Program-made: the position numbers and the translations under genes
The notes under the pieces: generated by a model
Database searches by the model: none
What the model saw: the letters and a program-made list of their open reading frames with translations, nothing else
What the model was told of the DNA's origin: nothing
Part shown: in pieces, positions 57,812-64,000 of the stretch
Numbering within the stretch: the stretch's first letter is position 1
Layout: each line of letters begins with the position of its first letter
DNA from: CAIUGU01 sp965279735
GTDB lineage: Bacteria > Pseudomonadota > Gammaproteobacteria > Steroidobacterales > Steroidobacteraceae
Direction: 5' to 3'
Assembly: GCA_965279735.1 (NCBI GenBank)
Contig: OZ257260.1
Coordinates: 930,001 to 994,000, forward strand
DNA: 64,000 bases

Positions 57812-58348
57812 ATGTGGCGATACCTCGTTCCCGGCGGCGTCTTCCTCGTTATCGTCGGTTTCTTTTTTGTCGGCCTTTATCGCGACTCGACCGACATCCC
57901 TTCGCCCCTCATCGGCAAGCCTGCTCCCGCGTTTTCGTTGCCAGCTGTGGAAAATCCCGCTCAGACCGTCGCGCTCGAACAGTACAAGGGCCGCATGTTC
58001 GTGCTGAATGTGTGGGGCACGTGGTGCGTCGCCTGTCGCCAGGAGCATGGAACGCTGCTGGAGATCGCCCGCAGCGGTGTCGTGCCGCTCGTCGGCCTCA
58101 ACTGGAAGGACGAACTCAATCTCGCGCAGCAGTGGCTCACGCAGCTCGGCAATCCGTATGAAGCGTCGGCCTTCGATGCCGAAGGACGCGTAGGGCTGGA
58201 CTGGGGTGTCTACGGCGCACCGGAGACTTTCCTCGTGGATGCGAATGGCCAGGTGATCTACAAGTACATCTCGCCGATCACTCCCGAAGTCTGGCAGAAG
58301 GAATTCCTGCCCCGCATCCAGGCTGCCCAAGCCAGCAGCAGAACATGA
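57812..58348 (+). CDS. ccmG: Thiol:disulfide oxidoreductase CcmG/DsbE
   Basis: A 178-aa membrane-anchored thioredoxin. An N-terminal helix (VFLVIVGFFFVGLY) precedes NVWGTWCVACRQEH with the CxxC pair, and GVYGAPETFLVD with the cis-Pro loop typical of DsbE. It keeps apocytochrome cysteines reduced. Confidence 0.95.
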   Translation: MWRYLVPGGVFLVIVGFFFVGLYRDSTDIPSPLIGKPAPAFSLPAVENPAQTVALEQYKGRMFVLNVWGTWCVACRQEHGTLLEIARSGVVPLVGLNWKDELNLAQQWLTQLGNPYEASAFDAEGRVGLDWGVYGAPETFLVDANGQVIYKYISPITPEVWQKEFLPRIQAAQASSRT

Positions 58349-58785
58349 GGTTTACGAAGCTGCTGATCATGCTAGCCGCCGTCTGCCTTTCACCTCTGGC
58401 AGGTGCGATCGACACGCAGGTTGCGTTCGAAGATCCAGTCCTCCAGGCACGCTACGAAAAGCTCAGTCATGAGCTGCGCTGCCCGATGTGCCAGAACAAT
58501 ACGATTGCCGATTCGCCCGTCGGTATTTCCGCAGACTTGCGCCGCGAACTGCATGAGCAGATTGCTGCCGGCAAGACGGACGACGAGATTCTCGGCTTCA
58601 TGACCGCGCGCTATGGCGACTTCATTCTCTACAACCCGCCCTTGAAGGCGAAGACGTGGCTGCTGTGGGCGGCGCCCGGGTTGCTCCTCATCGTCGGCCT
58701 GGCGAGCGCGGGCGTGGTGATCATGCGCCGGTCACGTGCCGTCATTCCGGATGATTCCGCAGATTCCGAGGCAGGCACGGCGTGA
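58345..58785 (+). CDS. ccmH: Cytochrome c maturation protein CcmH
   Basis: A 146-aa protein with a signal peptide, the LRCPMCQNNTIADSP motif with the redox-active LRCxxCQ pair, and one C-terminal membrane helix (LLLIVGLASAGVVIM). It corresponds to the N-terminal half of E. coli CcmH. It overlaps ccmG and ccmI by 4 bp each. Confidence 0.95.
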   Translation: MRFTKLLIMLAAVCLSPLAGAIDTQVAFEDPVLQARYEKLSHELRCPMCQNNTIADSPVGISADLRRELHEQIAAGKTDDEILGFMTARYGDFILYNPPLKAKTWLLWAAPGLLLIVGLASAGVVIMRRSRAVIPDDSADSEAGTA

Positions 58786-59849
58786 CACTCTTCATTGTTC
58801 TCTGCATCGTCATGGCGGCCGTGGCGATCGTGCTGGTCGTGCGTCCTTTGTTGAAGGCCGCACCGGTTGCCGCCGAATCCAAGGCGCCTCCTGCCAAACC
58901 CGGCAAGGTCACGGCGATCGTCACGGCGATCCTTCTGCCGCTCCTGGCCGTCGGGCTCTATATGAGTGTCACCACCTGGAAGTGGAATGAGCCGCCTGCG
59001 AGCGCAGCGCAGGCCGCCAATCCCAATGCACCGCAGATCGAAGTGATGGTGACGCAGCTGGAAGAGCGGCTGAAGAAAGAGCCGCAGGATTCCGAAGGCT
59101 GGCTGATGCTCGGTCGTTCCTTTGTGATGCTGGGTAGATATCCCCGCGCTGTCGATGCCTTTCAGCAGGCCTACGATTTGACCAAGGGCGAAAACATTTC
59201 GGCCGTCACCGGTCTCGCGGAAGCGCTCATCCTGACTGACGAAGCTTCGCTCAGCGGCAGGGCAGGCGAGCTCATCGAAGCTGCACTCGTCAAATCGCCG
59301 CGTGAGCCGCGAGCCTTGTGGTACGGCAGTCTCGCTGCCTTGAGTGCGGGCAAGCTTGAGGTCGCACGTGACCGGATGCAGCTCCTGCTGGAACAGAATC
59401 CGCCCGAGCAGGTTCGCAGTTTGCTGCAGACCCAGATCACCGACATCAATTCGCAGCTGGGTGCGCCGGCTCCTTCTGCCCAAACAGCTCCGCCTGCGGC
59501 GAGCGTTGCGTCGGTGAACGTGGCTGTCAGCATCGCGGCGGAGATTGCCGCGAAGATCAAGAATCCGCTCAGCCTGTTCGTGCTCGCGCGCACCGCGGCG
59601 GGCGGTCCACCGGTGGCTGTGGTTCGCCTCACTTCGGACAAGTTGCCGCTGACCGTTGAACTGAGCGACAGCGATGCGATGATCGCGGGACGGGGCATCG
59701 GATCAGTTCCGCAGGTCCAGATCGTGGCGCGGGTCTCGCAGAGCGGCAGTCCGCAGGCGCAGAGCGGCGATTTTTACGGGGAAGCCGACTACGTCGTGCA
59801 ACCCGGCCGCGGATCGGTCACCATCGTGATCGATCGCGTCGTGCCGTAG
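58782..59849 (+). CDS. ccmI: Cytochrome c maturation protein CcmI
   Basis: A 355-aa protein with two N-terminal membrane helices (about 1-20 and 45-62), a TPR-containing periplasmic region (SEGWLMLGRSFVMLGRYPRA), an Ala/Pro linker, and a beta-rich C-terminal domain (SLFVLARTAAGGPPVAVVRL). It binds the apocytochrome C-terminus. The start is GTG 58782. It is the last ccm gene. Confidence 0.93.
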   Translation: MTLFIVLCIVMAAVAIVLVVRPLLKAAPVAAESKAPPAKPGKVTAIVTAILLPLLAVGLYMSVTTWKWNEPPASAAQAANPNAPQIEVMVTQLEERLKKEPQDSEGWLMLGRSFVMLGRYPRAVDAFQQAYDLTKGENISAVTGLAEALILTDEASLSGRAGELIEAALVKSPREPRALWYGSLAALSAGKLEVARDRMQLLLEQNPPEQVRSLLQTQITDINSQLGAPAPSAQTAPPAASVASVNVAVSIAAEIAAKIKNPLSLFVLARTAAGGPPVAVVRLTSDKLPLTVELSDSDAMIAGRGIGSVPQVQIVARVSQSGSPQAQSGDFYGEADYVVQPGRGSVTIVIDRVVP

Positions 59850-59870
59850 GCCGCCCCGCAGGAATCCATA

Positions 59871-60752
59871 GTGCCGCAGAGCGTTCGTCTCGATTTCAAT
59901 ACGCTGCCGTCGATTCTCGCCGCCTACCCCAAGGTGGTGTTCGGCGACAAGCCGCTGCATGCGCCTGTAGGACTCGAAACTCCTTCGATTGTGGTCCATG
60001 CGGATCACGTGCTGCCGCCACGCAGTCACGTGGCACGTTACCGTCGTGCGTGTGGCGTTCCCGAGGCTTCGTTCCTGCCTCCTGCGTATCCCCATGTGCT
60101 GGCCATGCCGTTGCACATGCGGATCTTCACGGCGGCACTGTTCCCCGTGAAAGTGCTGGGGCTCGTGCATCTGCGCAACACCATCCGCCAGCAACGCCAG
60201 ATTCCGGTGGGCGAAAAACTGCAGGTAACGGCGAGCTTCGACACCTGCCGTGAAACGGACAGCGGCCAGGAGTTCGATATTGTCACCCGCGTGTCGATGC
60301 AGGGTGCCGTGGTCTGGGAAGAGGTCAGCGCCATGCTCGCGCGCCGCCATACGCCCGGCAAACGCCCGACCATTGATCGGTTGCCCACAGATGCAGACGC
60401 GATTGAACGCAAGCGGCCTTTTTCAGTCCCGGCTGATACGGGTCGCCGCTACGCCTGGGTGAGTGGCGACTTCAATCCCATCCACCTGATGGATTTCACC
60501 GCGAAGCGATTCGGCTTCAAGCAGACAGTGGCCCACGGCATGTGGTCGCTCTCGCGGACGCTGGGTGAAGTCGCTGACCTGTTGCCGCAAGGTCCGATGC
60601 AGATCGACACGCAGTTCAAGCTGCCGTTGTATCTACCCGGTGAAGTCGCCGTGACCAACTGGAAACGGTCCGATGCGAACGGACCGTGGTTGGATATGTG
60701 GTTGAGTGACGGGCGCAAGGGCCGCCCGCATCTCGCCATGCAGGTGCGCTAG
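59871..60752 (+). CDS. MaoC-like (R)-enoyl-CoA hydratase
   Basis: A 293-aa protein with a C-terminal hotdog hydratase motif: YAWVSGDFNPIHLMDFTA, FGFKQTVAHGMWSLS, with the catalytic Asp and His. The N-terminal half is a second, degenerate hotdog domain. It probably hydrates enoyl-CoA thioesters. The start is GTG 59871, 21 bp after ccmI. Its stop overlaps that of the convergent thiolase gene. Confidence 0.88.
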   Translation: MPQSVRLDFNTLPSILAAYPKVVFGDKPLHAPVGLETPSIVVHADHVLPPRSHVARYRRACGVPEASFLPPAYPHVLAMPLHMRIFTAALFPVKVLGLVHLRNTIRQQRQIPVGEKLQVTASFDTCRETDSGQEFDIVTRVSMQGAVVWEEVSAMLARRHTPGKRPTIDRLPTDADAIERKRPFSVPADTGRRYAWVSGDFNPIHLMDFTAKRFGFKQTVAHGMWSLSRTLGEVADLLPQGPMQIDTQFKLPLYLPGEVAVTNWKRSDANGPWLDMWLSDGRKGRPHLAMQVR

Positions 60753-61927
60753 CGCTCGATTGCGAGCGCCACGCCCATTCCGCCGCCGATGCAGAGGCTG
60801 GCGAGACCCTTCTTCGCATCTCGCCGGATCATTTCGTGGATGAGTGTCACGAGGATGCGGCAACCCGATGCGCCGATGGGATGGCCGATCGCAATTGCGC
60901 CACCGTTGACGTTGATCTTCGCTGTATCCCAACCCATTTCGCGATTGACCGCGATGGCCTGGGCGGCGAAGGCTTCGTTGATCTCCATGAGATCCGGAGT
61001 GTCCTTCGTCCAGCCGGCCTTCTTGAGGCACAGCTGAGAAGCGGGCACGGGGCCCATGCCCATGATCGTGGGATCGAGACCCGCTGACGAATACGCCTTG
61101 ATACGGACCAGCGGCGTGAGGCCGAGCTCTTTGGCGGTATCCGAAGACATCATCATGACTGCCGCGGCGCCGTCGTTGATGCCGGAGGCATTGCCTGCGG
61201 TGACAGTGCCGGCCTTGTCGAATGCGGGACGCAGGCCCGCGAGCTTTTCTGCAGTCGTTCCGTGCTTGGGATATTCGTCCGCGTCGAACACAACAGCCGG
61301 ACCCTTCTTCTGTGCAATTTCGAGCGGGAGGATCTCATCCTTGAAGCGGCCGGCCTTCTGCGCAGCTTCTGCTTTCTGCTGACTCGCGGCAGCGAAGGCG
61401 TCCTGGTCTTCGCGGCTGATGCCGTATTTCTTGGCGACATTTTCCGCCGTCACGCCCATGTGGTACTGGCTGAAGGCATCCCAGAGGCCGTCGAGGATCA
61501 TGGAGTCCACGAGCTTGGTATCGCCCATGCGGAAGCCATCGCGGGAGCCGGGGAGGAAATGCGGCGAGATGCTCATGTTTTCCTGGCCGCCGGCGATCAC
61601 GATCCGCGCGTCGCCACAGGCAATGGCCTGGGCAGCGAGATGGGTCGCCTTGAGGCCGGAGCCGCACACCTTGTTGATCGTCATGCCCGGGACCATGTGG
61701 GGCAGCCCGGCCTTGATCACGGCCTGCCGCGCTGGGTTCTGGCCTGCGCCGCCCGTCAGCACCTGGCCGAGGATCACTTCGGAAATGTCTTCGGGTTTCA
61801 CGCCGGTTTTGGCGAGCAGGCCCTTGATGACATGCGCGCCCAGTTCCGCTGCCGGAATCTTTGCAAGCGCGCCGTTGAAACTGCCTACACCGGTACGTCC
61901 GGCAGCGACGATGACGACATCAGCCAT
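60749..61927 (-). CDS. Acetyl-CoA acetyltransferase (thiolase)
   Basis: A 392-aa thiolase. The nucleophile Cys is in INKVCGSGLKA, His in AIAIGHPIGASG and the second Cys in SLCIGGGMG. INEAFAAQ is also present. The length and sequence fit degradative or biosynthetic acetoacetyl-CoA thiolases (AtoB/PhaA). ATG 61927 begins the family's N-terminal strand; the frame upstream to 62065 overlaps the nitroreductase gene and is not protein-like. Converging with a MaoC hydratase suggests shared acyl-CoA metabolism. Confidence 0.95.
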   Translation of the reverse strand: MADVVIVAAGRTGVGSFNGALAKIPAAELGAHVIKGLLAKTGVKPEDISEVILGQVLTGGAGQNPARQAVIKAGLPHMVPGMTINKVCGSGLKATHLAAQAIACGDARIVIAGGQENMSISPHFLPGSRDGFRMGDTKLVDSMILDGLWDAFSQYHMGVTAENVAKKYGISREDQDAFAAASQQKAEAAQKAGRFKDEILPLEIAQKKGPAVVFDADEYPKHGTTAEKLAGLRPAFDKAGTVTAGNASGINDGAAAVMMMSSDTAKELGLTPLVRIKAYSSAGLDPTIMGMGPVPASQLCLKKAGWTKDTPDLMEINEAFAAQAIAVNREMGWDTAKINVNGGAIAIGHPIGASGCRILVTLIHEMIRRDAKKGLASLCIGGGMGVALAIER

Positions 61928-62000
61928 GATTTGCTCCCTTTGGCGTCCCGTGAAGAAATTTCCGGGCGCACGTTTTGTGTGGCGAAAGAATACCGGTTTT

Positions 62001-62564
62001 TCAGGGCCAGATCGCGTGAAAAGGAGCGGTCTCCGGGCCGGGGCGGGCGCCCATCGCATCCGCACGAGTACCTATATATAGAATTCCGACGATGTGCTCG
62101 TTCGGTGCCAGGCCCAGGCGCTCCTTGACGTAGCTGTCATAGGCCGCAGCCCCTGTCTTCCAGACCGCGGCATATCCCAATGCATGGGCGGCCAGCAGGA
62201 TGTTCTGGGCAGCGGCACCGGCAGACAGCATCTGTTCGATTTCCGGCACTTTCACGTTGGGTTGTGTGGAAAGTTTCGCAATGGCGATCACCACCAGCGG
62301 CGCGCGCAGCGCCTTTTCCTTTTCGCGGCCCAATGCTTCGGGTGTCGCCTGCGGATTGGAGAGGCGGGTGGCTTCCGCAAACAGATCGCCCAAGGCTTCA
62401 CGACCGGCACTCCGAATCGAGAGGAAGCGCCAAGGGCGTAAGCGGCCGTGGTCCGGCGCACGCACCGCGGCCTTGAGGATCATCTCGAATTCGTCGCTGG
62501 ACGGGGCAGGGTCAGTGAGCTTCACGCCGGACGAGCGGGTGAGCAGGAGTTCCATCGCTTCCAT
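62001..62564 (-). CDS. Nitroreductase family protein (YdjA-like)
   Basis: A 187-aa FMN-dependent oxidoreductase. RAPDHGRLRPWRF binds FMN, and AGAAAQNILLAAHALGYAAVW and GILYIG complete the pattern of the compact YdjA subgroup. It lies upstream of the thiolase gene on the same strand (74 bp gap). The substrate is unknown. Confidence 0.9.
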   Translation of the reverse strand: MEAMELLLTRSSGVKLTDPAPSSDEFEMILKAAVRAPDHGRLRPWRFLSIRSAGREALGDLFAEATRLSNPQATPEALGREKEKALRAPLVVIAIAKLSTQPNVKVPEIEQMLSAGAAAQNILLAAHALGYAAVWKTGAAAYDSYVKERLGLAPNEHIVGILYIGTRADAMGARPGPETAPFHAIWP

Positions 62565-62685
62565 TGGGCACCATGATTAGAGGGACGATTGCGCGTCGGC
62601 GCGAATCGTAACATGCCCGTCAGAGCCGTCCTTGTGGTGGAAAACTTACCCTTCCGCGGTAATTTCTGGACCTTGGTTGTAGAAG

Positions 62686-62883
62686 CTACTTGAAGTAACG
62701 ATTGTCCTCATCGGGAGGGTTTTCGCGGCGAACCTTTGCCGGATTGCGCGCCACGCCTTTCTTAGGGCCCGGTTCGAAGTTGCGGCGACGGCTGAAGATA
62801 TAGACCGTCAAGACCACTGCGATGATGGCAAGGCCGACAATCCACCAGAAAAATTCGCCCATCGATGTTTGCAGGAATGCCAT
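62686..62883 (-). CDS. Small single-helix membrane protein
   Basis: A 65-aa protein with one membrane helix (EFFWWIVGLAIIAVVLTVYI) followed by a basic then acidic tail (PKKGVARNPAKVRRENPPDE). The layout resembles small accessory membrane proteins, but no family is recognised. The 120 bp downstream have no gene. Confidence 0.6.
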   Translation of the reverse strand: MAFLQTSMGEFFWWIVGLAIIAVVLTVYIFSRRRNFEPGPKKGVARNPAKVRRENPPDEDNRYFK

Positions 62884-62933
62884 GCATGATTCTCCCTGTT
62901 GAGATACCGCATTCCTGCATCACTCGTGCCACC

Positions 62934-63863
62934 TCATAGAGGAATGACAGGCACCAGAAGATCGCACTCGAACGCGCCGGTCTGCGGATCGAACTTGCCG
63001 TCAGTCGGGTAGTACTCGATGAAAGGTCGTGCATCGAGCTGGAAGCCGCTGGCCGGGAGCCAGTCACGCAGCAATGCAGACCATACGGCAACCACCTCGT
63101 GTGCGGTCCCCACAAAGCGGGTAGCGGCATACCTGCCGCCAGGAAGGCTCGTCATGAAGACGTTGCTCCCCGGATTGAAGTCCGGCGGTACCTCTACGCA
63201 GGCGTCATAGCGGCACTTCTCCGGCGCCGTTATATCGGGATCATCATGACTGACGCCGTAACGCGCGAGCCCGATCAGGTTGTTGCTGAACATCCACGGA
63301 TACACGGTGTTCTTCCAGAAATCAGCGATTGGCGCGCCGTAGGGTCCAATATGCCGCATGTAAGCGACGCGGGTGGGCTGACGTTCGATGATTTTCACTT
63401 TCATGATGACCTCTGCTTTCGGGTGCGAGGTCTCATCATCGTCCTGCAGTAGTTTCTGTGCCTGACCAGGATTGCTCCCCAACTGATCCGGATTGCTGTC
63501 CCGTCGTTTCGCTTCCCTTTCACGCCATTCCGTGGCGGTACAGCCAAATCTCGTCTTGAACGCCCGTGCGAACGCTTCGGTGGATCCGAAGCCCACCGAC
63601 AGCGCGATATTCAGAACAGGCACCGCCGGCTGTGCGAGCAAGCGCGTGGCGGCGACTTCCAGGCGACGGCGTCGCAAATACTCACCCAGCGTCTCTCCCA
63701 TCCAGGCAGCGAACAGCCGGTGGAAATGAAACGCCGAGAAATGCGCAACCTCCGCGAGGTCGGCAAGCTCGAGCGTTTGATCGAGATGGCTGTCCACATA
63801 CTCGAGCACGCGATGCATGCGCTTCGAATATTCGCTGCGGTTCTCGGCAGAAGCGGTAGTCAA
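62934..63863 (-). CDS. AraC-family regulator with GyrI-like domain
   Basis: About 309 aa. The N-terminal AraC DNA-binding domain (about 15-112) contains LADLAEVAHFSAFHFHRLF and ALSVGFGSTEAFARAFKTRFG, the two helix-turn-helix units. The C-terminal GyrI-like small-molecule-binding domain contains RVAYMRHIGPYG and YPTDGKFDPQTGAFECDL. TTG 63863 is preferred: a GAGGAACAGG ribosome site precedes it and directly follows the stop of the upstream gene. The frame extends to 63962, but that overlaps the upstream coding sequence. Confidence 0.88.
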   Translation of the reverse strand: MTTASAENRSEYSKRMHRVLEYVDSHLDQTLELADLAEVAHFSAFHFHRLFAAWMGETLGEYLRRRRLEVAATRLLAQPAVPVLNIALSVGFGSTEAFARAFKTRFGCTATEWREREAKRRDSNPDQLGSNPGQAQKLLQDDDETSHPKAEVIMKVKIIERQPTRVAYMRHIGPYGAPIADFWKNTVYPWMFSNNLIGLARYGVSHDDPDITAPEKCRYDACVEVPPDFNPGSNVFMTSLPGGRYAATRFVGTAHEVVAVWSALLRDWLPASGFQLDARPFIEYYPTDGKFDPQTGAFECDLLVPVIPL

Positions 63864-63879
63864 TGGTAATACCTGTTCC

Positions 63880-64000
63880 TCACGTGAAGTAAATGCGATA
63901 CCTGAGGCCAGGCACACTTCCGTACTGTGCCGGCTTGGTGAAGCGCTCGAAAAGAACGCCACCGTTGGCAGTGATGACGCGTTGGGACGGAATGTTCTCC
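63880..64000 (-). CDS. C-terminal end of a probable GNAT acetyltransferase (partial)
   Basis: The last 39 codons of a gene that begins outside the window. ENIPSQRVITANGGVLFER and LRYRIYF match the end of GNAT family N-acetyltransferases that carry a K/ENxxSxRVIexNGG motif. The TGA (63880-63882) is followed within 17 bp by the likely start of the AraC-type regulator, so the two are probably co-transcribed. Confidence 0.7.
   Translation of the reverse strand, partial: ENIPSQRVITANGGVLFERFTKPAQYGSVPGLRYRIYFT

Overview
The window is high-GC chromosomal DNA from a Gammaproteobacterium. The evidence is a PhoP/PhoQ-type two-component pair, HrpA, a class II DAHP synthase, UvrC-PgsA next to tRNA genes, a complete ccmABCDEFGHI cytochrome c maturation cluster, and two loci of the DUF6152/DUF6644 kind that are frequent in Steroidobacterales and Nevskiales relatives. 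The exact order is an inference from gene content only.

Layout. 0-12 kb is a conserved housekeeping block: glycine-zipper protein, PepSY protein plus two-component system, hrpA, DAHP synthase, rluE, family 5 uracil-DNA glycosylase, uvrC, pgsA. 12.1-12.4 kb holds tRNA-Gly(GCC) and tRNA-Cys(GCA). 12.4-17 kb carries an amidohydrolase and a four-gene DUF6152/DUF6644 locus. 17-21 kb is an islet of small genes (orphan Cas2-like protein, BrnT/BrnA-type toxin-antitoxin, an ORF6N gene bracketed by inverted repeats, a four-helix-bundle protein and a nested palindromic repeat). 21.3-30.4 kb is a type I restriction-modification operon with two extra genes: hsdM-hsdS-[PIN domain/coiled coil/membrane protein]-hsdR-[unknown]. 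30.5-42.5 kb is a mosaic of envelope and secreted proteins separated by degenerate pieces of one comEA-like gene and by duplicated palindromic promoter regions, ending in a Fic gene with three evenly spaced operators. 42.5-52 kb has a second DUF6152 locus, a DUF4160/DUF2442 pair, an HMCES/YedK-like protein, a cation/proton antiporter, a cardiolipin synthase and an unusual histidine kinase. 52.2-53.0 kb is tRNA-Leu(UAA) split by a group I intron that carries an HNH endonuclease gene on the opposite strand. 53.1-59.9 kb is the ccm operon. The last 4 kb encode a MaoC-like hydratase, a thiolase, a nitroreductase, a small membrane protein, an AraC/GyrI-type regulator and the end of a probable acetyltransferase.

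The strongest candidates for undescribed biology are (1) the membrane-anchored PIN-domain protein placed between hsdS and hsdR, the position that the anticodon nuclease gene prrC takes in other type I operons, together with the unknown gene after hsdR; (2) the intron-split tRNA-Leu with an antisense HNH gene; (3) the series of comEA remnants with a duplicated twin-palindrome promoter that puts two unrelated envelope genes under one apparent control element. All assignments rest on reading the sequence and on recalled family features; no database search was run.
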